Program-made: the position numbers and the translations under genes
The notes under the pieces: generated by a model
Database searches by the model: none
What the model saw: only the letters and a program-made list of their open reading frames with translations
Told to the model about the DNA's origin: nothing
Assembly: GCF_012985205.1 (NCBI RefSeq)
Contig: NZ_JABEKS010000004.1
Coordinates: 186,001 to 250,000 of the forward strand
DNA from: Planctomonas sp. JC2975
Lineage (GTDB): Bacteria > Actinomycetota > Actinomycetes > Actinomycetales > Microbacteriaceae
Direction of reading: 5' to 3'
DNA: 64,000 bases
Shown: one piece after another, positions 33,213-41,483 of the stretch
How the letters are laid out: every line of letters starts with the position of its first letter
Position numbering within the stretch: position 1 is the first letter of the stretch

Positions 33213-34799
33213 ATGTCGGATCACAGCAGCACCCCATCACCCTCCCCGGATGCCAAGCCGGCGTCCGGCGGGAACTCCGATCGCTTCTTCGGCTGGCTCC
33301 GCAGCCTCGGCATCGCACGTGGCAACGGGTGGATCGGCGGAGTCTGCGGCGGCATCGCGGCGCGGCTGGGCATCGATCCGCTCATCGTGCGCGGCATCGC
33401 CGTCGTCATCGCCGTTCTCGGCGGGCCTGCGCTTCTCGTGTATGCGGCCGCCTGGCTCATGCTGCCGGACCGGCAGGGCGAGATTCATCTGGAACGGCTG
33501 ATCAGAGGTCATTTCGAACCGGCCATGGTCGGCATCATCGTGATCGCCCTGTTCGCCTTCCTGCCCTTCTCGCAGGGCTTCTGGTGGACCGGCGCCCAGT
33601 TCTGGACCGGGTTCTCCTGGTTCGCGACCCTCGGTCGAGCACTGTGGGGTCTGCTGATCATCGGTCTCATCGTCGCCTTCATCGTGTGGGCGGTGCGCAA
33701 CGGTCGCGTCCCGCCCGCCTCGCCCCAGCAGGCGTACGGCCCTGCCGGCGGCAGCCGGGCCGGATACGGAACGGCTCAGAACTCGTGGTCCGCCCCCGCC
33801 CCGACGAACGGTGCCGCGGCGACGGATGCCGCGGCCGCGGCGGGCGCCGCTGCGACGGCGGGGACAGCTGCTGGACACTTCGCTTCATCGACTTCACTGA
33901 CGGATGCCGGCGGCGGCGCCACGGATTCGGGTTCCGCAGACGCCGCCCCGGCATCGACCCAGCAGGGCGCGCCGCAGGGCACCACGGACATGGCCGACTG
34001 GCGCGCCCGACAGGATGCCTGGCGTGCCGACTACGCTGCGTGGACAGCCCAGCAGGAGGATGCCAGGGCGATCCGCGAGCAGCGCTCGGCCGAACTGCGT
34101 GCACAGGCCGCGGTGCTGACGGCGGAGGCGGACGAGGCGCGTCGCCGGAGACGAGCGGCGAATCCCCGCACGAGCGCTGCTTACGTCTTCATCGTGCTCG
34201 GGCTGGCACTCATCGGCGGCGGCGTCGCGGGTGCCGTCGCACTGGCGGGCTCCGGTGCCGCATACGCGCTGCCGATCGGCATCGCCGGCGCTGCAGCGGT
34301 GACCGGCGTCGGAATCGTGACGGCGGGCATCCTGCGCAGGCGAAGCGGGTTCCTCTCGTTCGTCTCGATCGTTCTCGTGCTGCTCGCAATCGGGACGGCG
34401 CTGCCGCCACGGGGCGGCGGGCTCGTGTGGCCGGCCGTTTCGTACACGGATGACGCCTCCGTTCACATCTACCAGCCGGTCGGGGCGACGCAGTTGCGCT
34501 ACGAGTCCACGGGCTCGTACGTCGCCGACGTGACGCAGTCGGCCGGCGAAGTCACGGTCCTCGTGACAGGAGACGTCACTGCACGGATCACCGTCGTTCA
34601 GCACACGCCTGGCAGCGACATCGACGCGTACACGGTCCCGATCGGCGGCAACGGCTCGAACTCCCTTCAGGCCTCGAACTCCGATCCGTCGACCGGCACG
34701 CACACGTACGTGCTCGGCGACGGTCCGGCACAGGCGAACGTGCACATCGATCAGGGCGCAGGCAACGTCACCATCCGGTACCTGCCGGCCTCGAACTGA
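33213..34799 (+). CDS. PspC-domain multi-pass membrane protein
   Basis: A 528-residue protein. The PspC domain is near 35-95 (GWIGGVCGGIAARLGIDPLI, LLVYAAAWLMLPDRQG), then two more membrane helices, an alanine-rich linker, a charged predicted coiled coil (DWRARQDAWRADYAAWTAQQ through EADEARRRRRA), three helices around 325-400, and a C-terminal external beta-rich domain (GEVTVLVTGDVTARITVVQH; NVHIDQGAGNVTIRYLP) resembling LiaF/DUF2154-type adhesin-like regions. The combination resembles envelope-stress sensors of the LiaF/PspC group. It is divergent from the PspC kinase, so the three genes probably form one signalling module. The ATG is close to GAGG and may be leaderless. Confidence 0.85.
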   Translation: MSDHSSTPSPSPDAKPASGGNSDRFFGWLRSLGIARGNGWIGGVCGGIAARLGIDPLIVRGIAVVIAVLGGPALLVYAAAWLMLPDRQGEIHLERLIRGHFEPAMVGIIVIALFAFLPFSQGFWWTGAQFWTGFSWFATLGRALWGLLIIGLIVAFIVWAVRNGRVPPASPQQAYGPAGGSRAGYGTAQNSWSAPAPTNGAAATDAAAAAGAAATAGTAAGHFASSTSLTDAGGGATDSGSADAAPASTQQGAPQGTTDMADWRARQDAWRADYAAWTAQQEDARAIREQRSAELRAQAAVLTAEADEARRRRRAANPRTSAAYVFIVLGLALIGGGVAGAVALAGSGAAYALPIGIAGAAAVTGVGIVTAGILRRRSGFLSFVSIVLVLLAIGTALPPRGGGLVWPAVSYTDDASVHIYQPVGATQLRYESTGSYVADVTQSAGEVTVLVTGDVTARITVVQHTPGSDIDAYTVPIGGNGSNSLQASNSDPSTGTHTYVLGDGPAQANVHIDQGAGNVTIRYLPASN

Positions 34800-34883
34800 T
34801 CCCTCCGGAAACCGCGCGACGCGCTCAGCACCGCCGATCCCGCCGGCGCCGGCGGGCACGATGACTTCACGAAAGGACGACCG

Positions 34884-35477
34884 ATGTCCGACTCCACACG
34901 ACCAAGCTCCTCCGATGACGCCGGCGACAGCACCGCCTCGGCGGCTCCGCTCGGCTTCGGCGACACCGATGAGAACCCCACCCTCCCGACGGTTCCATTG
35001 ACCTCCCGCTCGACGTCGGGGTCGTCGGGCTCAGGCGGTCACGCGAACCAGGATGCCGACACCGAACGCCTCGGCACGGCGCCGCACGTGCCGCCGACGG
35101 AATCCACGCCGGTCGGTGGAGCGCAGAGCATCGGGACGCCACGGTCCGTGGACGACTCGGCGACCGGGGAGTCCACCATCCCGATGGACACCCTGTTCGG
35201 CACGGGCTCCGTCGCGGACGCTGTCCCCCCGGCCCGCCCCCGCGTGCGTTCGGGCGCCATCGCGTGGGGACTGATCGTCATCCTCGCCTCGGCAGCGCTC
35301 ATCGCCCTGACCGCGGTCCCGGCAGCTGCGCGCTGGTTCGAAGCATGGGCCAATTCGCTCACGCCCGCAGGACTCGCCATCGTGGCGGTCGTCGTCGTCG
35401 GAGCGTTCGTGCTTCTGCTCGCCGGACTCTCCGCCATCCGCGGCGCGCAGCGACGCGCAGCCGAGCGAGGCCGCTGA
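34884..35477 (+). CDS. Hypothetical membrane protein with long disordered N-terminus
   Basis: A 197-residue protein of unknown function. The first about 120 residues are hydrophilic and serine/threonine/glycine-rich, so probably disordered. Two membrane segments follow: GAIAWGLIVILASAALIAL and GLAIVAVVVVGAFVLLLAGL, ending in a basic tail (RGAQRRAAERGR). The ATG has a GAAAGGACG site. It lies 84 bases after the PspC-domain protein on the same strand and is likely co-transcribed, suggesting a part in the same envelope module. Confidence 0.8.
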   Translation: MSDSTRPSSSDDAGDSTASAAPLGFGDTDENPTLPTVPLTSRSTSGSSGSGGHANQDADTERLGTAPHVPPTESTPVGGAQSIGTPRSVDDSATGESTIPMDTLFGTGSVADAVPPARPRVRSGAIAWGLIVILASAALIALTAVPAAARWFEAWANSLTPAGLAIVAVVVVGAFVLLLAGLSAIRGAQRRAAERGR

Positions 35478-35669
35478 GGCTCAGTCCGCTGGTCAGTCCG
35501 TTCCCCCAGTAGCGCGTGCTGACACTGGTTGAGCCAGCGCTGCTGGTAGCCAGTTCGGCGCAGCACAGCGCCCGTGCGTTCGACACCCCTGCGAGGGTGC
35601 AGAGGACGCCCTTCGAAATCCAACGAAGGACGTTTTCTGCGCTACTCGACGGGAGGAGGGGCGAACGAC

Positions 35670-36842
35670 TTACAGCTCGAGACCCACCAGCACCGGTTCC
35701 GGGTGCAGCAGCACTCCGAACTCGGACTGCACACGCGACTGCACGTAAGACGCCAGCTGCGCGACCTCCAGAGCGGATGCTCCACCGCGGTTCGTGATCG
35801 CGAGCGTGTGCTTGTTCGAAATGGCCGCGCGCGAGCCCGGCAACCCGAAGCCTCTGGAAATTCCGGCGTGCTCGATGAGCCACGCAGCGCTGAGCTTCAC
35901 GCCCGCGGATTCCGAGCGGGTGCGGCGCCGCTCCCTGTCGGCCGCGGCATCCGCCAGGATGCCCACCGCTGTGCTCTCCTCCGCCGTCGAGCCGTCGAGC
36001 CGTGCCACGAGATCCGGTTCCTCTTCGGCGAGCGGCCAGCGGGGCGCGTCCGAGGGAAGAGTGCGCGCGAAGTGCATCGAGACGATCGGGTTGGTGAAGA
36101 ACGAACCGGCGCTCACGGAGTCCGGATCGTCGGGATCCAGCACCATGCCCTTCGACGCCCGCAGCGACAGCACCGTGCGACGGATCTCGCCCAACGACAC
36201 CTGCATGCCCACTTCGACGGCGAGGGCGTTCGCCAGCTGCGCATACGCGATCGGCTCGGCAAGTGCTGCACCGACCTCCGGCCGCTGCGTCAGCTCCAGC
36301 TCGACGGCGATCACCACGCCCTCGAGGCCCCGCTTGAGCACCGAGGTGCGGTACCCGAGTTCGAGGTCGGATGCTGTCATACGGCGAACGTCGCCGGTCG
36401 CGGCATCGAGGAAGTCGACAGCGACGAGCACGGAGCTGAGCTCCTGCCCGTAGGCGCCGATGTTCTGCACCGGAGCCGCGCCGACGCTGCCGGGGATGCC
36501 GGACAGCGCTTCGATCCCCGCCCAGCGGTTGCGGCCGGCGAGAGCGACGAGACCGTCCCAGCTCTCTCCCGCCTGCACGCGAAGGCGAACGGCATCCGGA
36601 CCGGATCCGCCCGGCACACGCTCGACGCCACGCGTCACTATGCGCACCACCGTGCCGTCGAAGCCGTCATCGTTGACGACGGTGTTGGATCCGCCGCCGA
36701 GCAACAACACGGGCTCGCCGCTCGCATACGCGTCGGCGGCGAGCGCAATCAGTTCCTGCTCGTCCGTCGCGGTCAGGAGGTTCGCGGCCGGCCCGCCGAC
36801 ACGCATGGTCGTCAGCTCGGCGAACGTCGGTGCCTCGGTCAT
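35670..36842 (-). CDS. murB: UDP-N-acetylenolpyruvoylglucosamine reductase
   Basis: A 390-residue type I MurB, which reduces the enolpyruvyl group of UDP-GlcNAc-enolpyruvate to UDP-MurNAc using NADPH and FAD. It has TMRVGGPAANLL, LLLGGGSNTVV, GIEALSGIPGSVGAAPVQNIGAYG (here seen as its two halves), the GYRTSVLKRG tyrosine loop and the catalytic serine in SAGSFFTNPIVS, with the C-terminal AAWLIEHAG and ISNKHTLAITN. Length is slightly above the type I norm because of acidic insertions. It is the last gene after the two MaoC-type hydratase genes, an order seen across actinobacteria. Confidence 0.97.
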   Translation of the reverse strand: MTEAPTFAELTTMRVGGPAANLLTATDEQELIALAADAYASGEPVLLLGGGSNTVVNDDGFDGTVVRIVTRGVERVPGGSGPDAVRLRVQAGESWDGLVALAGRNRWAGIEALSGIPGSVGAAPVQNIGAYGQELSSVLVAVDFLDAATGDVRRMTASDLELGYRTSVLKRGLEGVVIAVELELTQRPEVGAALAEPIAYAQLANALAVEVGMQVSLGEIRRTVLSLRASKGMVLDPDDPDSVSAGSFFTNPIVSMHFARTLPSDAPRWPLAEEEPDLVARLDGSTAEESTAVGILADAAADRERRRTRSESAGVKLSAAWLIEHAGISRGFGLPGSRAAISNKHTLAITNRGGASALEVAQLASYVQSRVQSEFGVLLHPEPVLVGLEL

Positions 36843-36894
36843 GCTGAGGCTTCCCTCCGCCCACGAACGATGAACGCGCTACAACTGCCGGGCG

Positions 36895-37323
36895 TCACGC
36901 GAGCGACACCCAGGCCTGGGCCTTGCCGAGCACGGTCTGTCCGCCGAACGTGACGGTCAAATCCACGCGCACCTTGGCGTTGTCCGCGTCGAGAGCGCCC
37001 ACCTTCGCCACGACAGAGACGGTCGCGCCGTCGTTGCGGTCCACGACGACCGGGCGCGTGAAGCGCACCTGGTAGTCGACGACCCGCGCGGGGTCACCCA
37101 CCCAGTCGACGACCGTCTGCACGGCGATTCCCATGGTGAGCATCCCGTGGGCGAGCACGCCTGGGAGCCCGACGAACTCGGCGACGTCGTCGCGGTAGTG
37201 AATGGGATTGAAGTCTCCGGATGCTCCGGCATAGCGCACGAGCGAGCCCCGCTCGAGCAGATGCTCGGCGCTGGCCACCTCGTCGCCGACGGCGAACTCG
37301 GAAACGTCGGGGGTGTTCGGCAT
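36895..37323 (-). CDS. MaoC-like dehydratase (HadB-type)
   Basis: A 142-residue hot-dog hydratase. The active-site pair D/H is in GASGDFNPIHYRDD, followed by GLPGVLAHGMLTMG, the HadB/MaoC signature. It probably forms a heterodimer with the preceding gene product, comparable to HadAB of mycobacteria, which dehydrates 3-hydroxyacyl-ACP; in short-chain actinobacteria the real substrate is uncertain. The ATG overlaps the upstream hydratase stop codon by four bases. The tail contains QVRFTRPVVVDR, typical of this branch. Confidence 0.93.
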   Translation of the reverse strand: MPNTPDVSEFAVGDEVASAEHLLERGSLVRYAGASGDFNPIHYRDDVAEFVGLPGVLAHGMLTMGIAVQTVVDWVGDPARVVDYQVRFTRPVVVDRNDGATVSVVAKVGALDADNAKVRVDLTVTFGGQTVLGKAQAWVSLA

Positions 37324-37778
37324 CAGTCGTCTCCTCGCACGACGAGGGACGACGTGGCGGTCACCACGTGCTCGCCTGCAGCGTCATGGATGGCAGTGGC
37401 AGCGGTGACCATCGCGTTCCCGCCCAGCAGCTTCACCGACGTGACGGTGAGCTGCGCGGTCAGTTCGTCTCCCGCCACGACCGGCCTGGAGTACTCGAAG
37501 CGCTGGTCGCCGTGCACCACTCGGGCGAAGTCGATGCCGGCATCCCCATCCGCGAGCAGTTGGGCGAGCGCCTGCTCCTGCACGACGACCGGGAACGTCG
37601 GCGGCGCGACGACGTCGGCGTGTCCGGCGGCGCGCGCTGCCTCCGGATCGAAGTTGATCGGGTTCGTCGCGAACACGGCCCTGGCGAACTCCCGCACCTT
37701 CTCCCTTCCGACCAGGTACGGAGGCGTCGGCGGGTACGTCCGCCCTTGAATCTCGGGGTTCACAGGCACGCGTTTCAT
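37323..37778 (-). CDS. MaoC-type N-terminal dehydratase (HadA/HadC-like)
   Basis: A 151-residue hot-dog protein of the FAS1-like dehydratase group: PVNPEIQGRTYPPTPPYLVG, REFARAVFATNPIN and VVHGDQRFEYSRPVVAGDEL. It lacks the catalytic D/H motif of the partner, as expected for the non-catalytic substrate-binding subunit of HadAB/HadBC pairs. The start at ATG 37778, giving KRVPVNPEIQGR, matches the usual N-terminus; the longer open frame is alanine/arginine-rich. It is the first gene of the operon ending with murB. Confidence 0.92.
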   Translation of the reverse strand: MKRVPVNPEIQGRTYPPTPPYLVGREKVREFARAVFATNPINFDPEAARAAGHADVVAPPTFPVVVQEQALAQLLADGDAGIDFARVVHGDQRFEYSRPVVAGDELTAQLTVTSVKLLGGNAMVTAATAIHDAAGEHVVTATSSLVVRGDD

Positions 37779-37967
37779 TCTACGGATGCCGCACCCGGCC
37801 CCACTTGCCGCCCCGTCCGCAAGTGCTCCGGCGGCAGTCCCACCGGCCGCACCGCCCCGTTCGCGTCTGTTCACCTGTGCCGGACGCCCCATTCATGGAC
37901 GCGCCACGCCCGCGATCGAGCCTGGATCCCGACACCCGCATGCGCACCACTCTCCGGGAGGACCGCC

Positions 37968-39659
37968 GTGGCGAACCTCACCCGTCGTTCGATACTTCTC
38001 GGCAGCGTCGCCACCCTCGCACTCGTCGGCTTCGGAGTCGGAGACGTCTCCCGCAGCCGGGACCGCGCGCTCGCCCTCTCGCTGTCGCGTGCTCTCATGC
38101 CGCGGGGAACCACGCTGGAGTCGGCGTCCGCGCCCCTCGGGTCGGGTGCGTACCGGCGGCTCGGCACCGGCGCCGGTGTGCCACTGGTGGTGCGCACGGA
38201 GCTGTGCCCGGCGATCGCAGGACGCGACGACCGCCGCGAGGGCGTCGGCGTCTTCGCGCAGCTCACCGACCTGCACATCGTCGACGCGCAGTCGCCCATG
38301 CGATTCGAATCCTTCGTCGACGTCGACAAGGCGGCCTTCAGACCCCAGGAAGCGCTCGGGACGCACGGTGCGGCGCAACTGATCCGACGCATCGACGACC
38401 TCGATGGCGGACCGTTCACCGGACGTCCGCTCGATTGCGCCGTGACAACCGGGGACAACACGGACAACGGGGAATCGATCGAGCTCCAGTGGTTCCTCGC
38501 CCTGATGAACGGCGGCGAGCTCACCGCCAACACAGGTCACGCCCGGGACTGGGAAGGGGTGCAGAACGCCGACGATCCGCGGTTCTACCGCCCGTCGATC
38601 GACGACCGCGACGTGTACAAGACTGCCGGGTTCCCGGTCATCGAGCGGATGCTCTCGGCCGCCATCCAGCCGCACACGAGCCCCGGCCTGACGATGCCCT
38701 GGTACACCGTGTTCGGTAACCACGACGACTCGATCGGCGGCACCGTGCCCCTGTCGTGGTCGGCGCTCGAGAGTGCCTACACGGGATCCGTGAAGTTCAC
38801 CGGGTTCGCCGACGATCGCGGCAACAAGGCGGTGCGCGACGCGTTCAGCTCACGCACTGCTCTGCCGCCGGATGCCGCATCCGCCCTCGACCGGCACTGG
38901 ACCGTCACCGCCGACGATCGGCGAGCGCCCTTCACTCCGACGCAGTTCATGGCCGCGCACCTGCTGGCGGATGCCGTTGGCCCCGGCCCCGCCGGACACG
39001 GATTCACGCCTGAGGCGCTCGCACAGCACCGCTCCTGGTACTCGTTCCCGATCTCGGACGACGTTCTCGGCATCGCCCTGGACTCGACGAACGCCGCCGG
39101 CTTCACGCACGGATCGCTGGGTGAAGCGCAGTTCCGCTGGCTGGAGACGGAGCTCGTGAAGGCATCCGATCGCTACGTCGTGGTGTTCAGCCACCACCCG
39201 AGCGGTTCGATGGACAATCTGCGACCGGATCCGAGGTCTCCGCACGAGACGCGACACACGGGAGCCGAGGTGCTCTCCCTGCTCGGGCGTCATCCGAATG
39301 TCGTCGCGTGGGTGAACGGCCACACGCATGCGAACCGGATCACCGCGCACACCGGGTCCACGCCACGGCACGCGTTCTGGGAGATCACGACGGCCTCGCA
39401 CATCGACTTCCCTCAACAGGCCCGTGTCATCGAGGTGTGCCGCAACGGAGACGGGACTCTCTCGATCTTCACCACGCTCGTCGAGTCGGCTGCTCCCCAC
39501 CGAGCGCCCTACGACGACGGGAGTCAGTCCGCGCTGGCATCGCTCTATCGCGAACTCGCGTTCAACGACCTCGGGTCGGCGAGCGGAGGAGCGGCGCGCC
39601 GAGCCGGGTCGAATACGGATCGCAACACGGAACTGCTGCTGAAGGATCCGCTGGCCTGA
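37968..39659 (+). CDS. Tat-exported metallophosphoesterase (TIGR03767-like)
   Basis: A 563-residue calcineurin-like phosphoesterase. The N-terminus has a twin-arginine motif (LTRRSILLGSVATLALVGFG), indicating export in folded form. Metal-binding segments are visible: QLTDLHIVDAQ, TTGDNTDNGES, VFGNHDDSIGG, VVFSHHPSGSMDN and VNGHTHANRI. The order and length resemble the actinobacterial TIGR03767 family of unknown substrate. The GTG start is preceded by GGGAGGA seven bases upstream. It stands alone, divergent from the hadA-like gene, and ends at the hairpin at 39695-39730. Confidence 0.92.
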   Translation: MANLTRRSILLGSVATLALVGFGVGDVSRSRDRALALSLSRALMPRGTTLESASAPLGSGAYRRLGTGAGVPLVVRTELCPAIAGRDDRREGVGVFAQLTDLHIVDAQSPMRFESFVDVDKAAFRPQEALGTHGAAQLIRRIDDLDGGPFTGRPLDCAVTTGDNTDNGESIELQWFLALMNGGELTANTGHARDWEGVQNADDPRFYRPSIDDRDVYKTAGFPVIERMLSAAIQPHTSPGLTMPWYTVFGNHDDSIGGTVPLSWSALESAYTGSVKFTGFADDRGNKAVRDAFSSRTALPPDAASALDRHWTVTADDRRAPFTPTQFMAAHLLADAVGPGPAGHGFTPEALAQHRSWYSFPISDDVLGIALDSTNAAGFTHGSLGEAQFRWLETELVKASDRYVVVFSHHPSGSMDNLRPDPRSPHETRHTGAEVLSLLGRHPNVVAWVNGHTHANRITAHTGSTPRHAFWEITTASHIDFPQQARVIEVCRNGDGTLSIFTTLVESAAPHRAPYDDGSQSALASLYRELAFNDLGSASGGAARRAGSNTDRNTELLLKDPLA

Positions 39660-39694
39660 CGTCCGGAGCTTCCGCCCTCGCCTCATCACACAAC

Positions 39695-39730
39695 GAAGAA
39701 GCCCCCGACCGAAAGGCCGGAGGCTTCTTC
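39695..39730. terminator. Bidirectional hairpin after phosphoesterase and peptide genes
   Basis: GAAGAAGCC and GGCTTCTTC form a 9-bp stem (39695-39703, 39722-39730), with additional inner GC pairing. It lies between the plus-strand phosphoesterase and the minus-strand 27-residue peptide gene, so it could end both. Confidence 0.75.
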
Positions 39731-39773
39731 GCAGCTCTGCTACTGCTGTGCGTCTAGCGCCTGCAGACCGTGT

Positions 39774-39857
39774 CTACTGGCAGCTGTCGCACTGCAGAAG
39801 GTCCATCGGGTCGACGGGAACTGCGTAGCCGCCGACGGTGTCGTTTTCGTAGTCCAT
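39774..39857 (-). CDS. Orphan 27-residue peptide ending in CDSCQ
   Basis: A 27-codon gene (MDYENDTVGGYAVPV, then DPMDLLQCDSCQ). The evidence that it is translated is strong: the ATG is preceded by AGGGGAGGT with 4-5 bases spacing, one of the best ribosome-binding sites in the window. A consensus-like promoter lies upstream (39977-40006), and a hairpin terminator lies downstream. The peptide is acidic in its first half, with a glycine pair, and ends in a C-x-x-C-Q tail. The layout resembles a small precursor or regulatory peptide, but no modifying enzyme, transporter or peptidase is next to it. No function can be assigned. Confidence 0.65.
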   Translation of the reverse strand: MDYENDTVGGYAVPVDPMDLLQCDSCQ

Positions 39858-40332
39858 GATGACCTCCCCTGAATATTCGACCGGAACGGAATTCGCCCGA
39901 TACTCCACTCCGCGATTCGGGTGCGGAAACCGGCCCCCCAATGACTCCGGCCCAATGTTCCGTGCGGTGTTCACCCACTATATAACGTGAATCACACGAT
40001 TGTCATTCCACTAGATGTTGTGTTTGGAGAGTTTTTCGTCCTCAATCACGACGGTAGCCGCAACCCCCGACATTCCGCGGTTGGCACCTCCTCTGCACGC
40101 CCGATTCAGACGGTCCGCAGGTCGTATTTCGGCGTGTCGCCGATCCGCACGGCGTGTTGCCCCGATGCCCTCGGATCGACTGACCAGGACCGCTGAAGCA
40201 GACCGATTCGGCGGGCCTGCGACCATGGAACGCACGTGGTGCCCCAAAATGGGGGCCATGACGGTGCTGTCCCTTTTCAGTCTTCGGGGTGGCTTGTAGC
40301 GTCAACGAAGGTTCGCAAAAAGGAGTCCGTAC
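39858..40332. other. A/T-richer intergenic region of the surface locus (475 bp)
   Basis: The base composition drops visibly around 39870-40060, against the high-GC surroundings. It contains the promoter and leader of the 27-residue peptide gene (leftward) and, at its right end, the AAAAAGGAGT ribosome-binding site of the secreted protein gene at 40333. A possible 20-codon frame on the minus strand (40011-40073) lies here; it is discussed among rejected items. Confidence 0.6.
39977..40006 (-). promoter_or_regulatory. Promoter of the 27-residue peptide gene
   Basis: On the minus strand, ATGACA (-35, 40001-40006) and TATAGT (-10, 39977-39982) are separated by 18 bases. The spacer contains CGTG/CACG arms (CGTGTGATTCACG), a possible regulator site. 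The predicted start would give a leader of about 110 bases. Confidence 0.6.
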
Positions 40333-41292
40333 GTGGATCGCACCGAGGCACTGCCGCCGCGGAGACTCCTGCGCCTGCTGCTCTGCGGGCTCGGGGTCGC
40401 CGGTGGGCTCGTGCTGCTCGGTCTCGCGTTCGGGGCGCTCTCCGCTTCAGCAGACGAGCCGGGCGGATCGCCGACTCCCTCTGCGCCGACGTCCACGTCG
40501 TCGAATGCCGGACTGCTCGGCACCCTGGGATCCGTGGTCGGAACGGTCACCGCGCCCGTCGCCGAAACCGTCGGTGCCGTGACCTCGACGGCGACCTCAG
40601 CGGTCGCTCCCGTGGTGCAGGCGCTTCCTGCGCCCGTACGGCACGTCGTGCAGCCCGTGACGGATGCCGTCACCACCGTCACGTCGTCTGTCTCCGTCAC
40701 GCAGACCCTCGCGCCCGTCACAAGTGCCGTCGACCAGCTGGTGAACGCGGTCCCGGTCGTGGGGCCAACGCTCGGCTCCACCCTGGGATCCGTCTCCGGA
40801 GTCACCGCACCGGTGACCGGCACGATCGACACCTCCCTTGGCGATATCGCATCTACGACCGGTGACGTGTTCGGTCCGCCGTCCTCCTCGACCGCTCCGC
40901 CCGACTCCGTCGGAGCCACTCTCGGCGCCGCGGACGGCAGCTCGACGCCGGCCGCGGTCGCTGCCACGAGCACGTCCGGTCAGCTCTCCTCCGGGTTCGA
41001 TCGGGCGCCCGCTTCTGCGCTGCTGGGATCCGCCGCGTCGTCCGGCGGCGTCGGCATCGACACGGGAGGCCAAGGCGTTCCGTGGCCGGCGGGCGATTCA
41101 TCCGTTCCTCCCTCGGGGAGCAGTGCGTCCGGATTCGGCGCGCGCACCGGGGGTACGTCTGGCGGCTCGGCCGTCGCCGGGCTCCCGGAGCTCGTGGCCT
41201 CTGACGGCAACGGTGGCGCTCTGGGCGCCGCGCCTGGCGACGACAGGCTTCCCTCGACGCCGACTTTCGACACCGACTCCTCACCCGACTGA
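40333..41292 (+). CDS. Secreted Ala/Val/Thr/Ser-rich surface protein
   Basis: A 319-residue protein of low complexity. An N-terminal hydrophobic stretch (about 12-38, LLLCGLGVAGGLVLLGLAFG ending in SADEP) acts as signal peptide or anchor. The region 50-190 consists of repeated motifs such as VVGTVTAPVAETVGAVTST, VTSAVDQLVNAVPVVGPTLG and SGVTAPVTGT; the C-terminal half is rich in glycine, serine and proline. There is no enzymatic motif and no LPxTG. The GTG start has AAAAAGGAGT upstream. It precedes the chaplin-like gene by 191 bases on the same strand, so the two probably contribute to one cell-surface layer. Confidence 0.75.
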   Translation: MDRTEALPPRRLLRLLLCGLGVAGGLVLLGLAFGALSASADEPGGSPTPSAPTSTSSNAGLLGTLGSVVGTVTAPVAETVGAVTSTATSAVAPVVQALPAPVRHVVQPVTDAVTTVTSSVSVTQTLAPVTSAVDQLVNAVPVVGPTLGSTLGSVSGVTAPVTGTIDTSLGDIASTTGDVFGPPSSSTAPPDSVGATLGAADGSSTPAAVAATSTSGQLSSGFDRAPASALLGSAASSGGVGIDTGGQGVPWPAGDSSVPPSGSSASGFGARTGGTSGGSAVAGLPELVASDGNGGALGAAPGDDRLPSTPTFDTDSSPD

Positions 41293-41483
41293 GCTGGTCA
41301 GCTCCGTCGTTCCCAGGTGCGGCATCCACCGCGATGCCCTGCGCCCGACCGGCGGAAGACGGGACCGAAGTCTCCCCGCTTCGTGGGGTGCGCCCGCGCC
41401 TGAAAACGGATGCCCACCGGCATCGGTCGCGGCACGCACTGCAGCGGGAAGCAGCAGAACGCTCTATTCAGGGAGTTACAACC

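Noticed and set aside
39774-39857. Idea that the orphan peptide is a SapB/RamS-type lanthipeptide precursor
   Set aside because: It is shorter than RamS, the leader does not match the known pattern, it contains few Ser/Thr residues in the expected positions, and no RamC-type synthetase lies in the window. The resemblance is only in having terminal Cys and a surface-gene neighbour.
40011-40073. A possible 20-codon frame on the minus strand upstream of the orphan peptide (SGVAATVVIEDEKLSKHNI)
   Set aside because: AGGAGG lies 13 bases before the ATG, longer than the usual spacing, and the frame ends at the -35 element of the next gene. There is no promoter or terminator evidence for it, so it was left unannotated.
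41399-41409. CCTGAAAACGG, an 11-base match to one end of the palindromic element family, in the gap between the two surface-protein genes
   Set aside because: The complementary end is not found nearby, so there is no inverted repeat. It may be a relic or a chance match and was not counted as a third copy.
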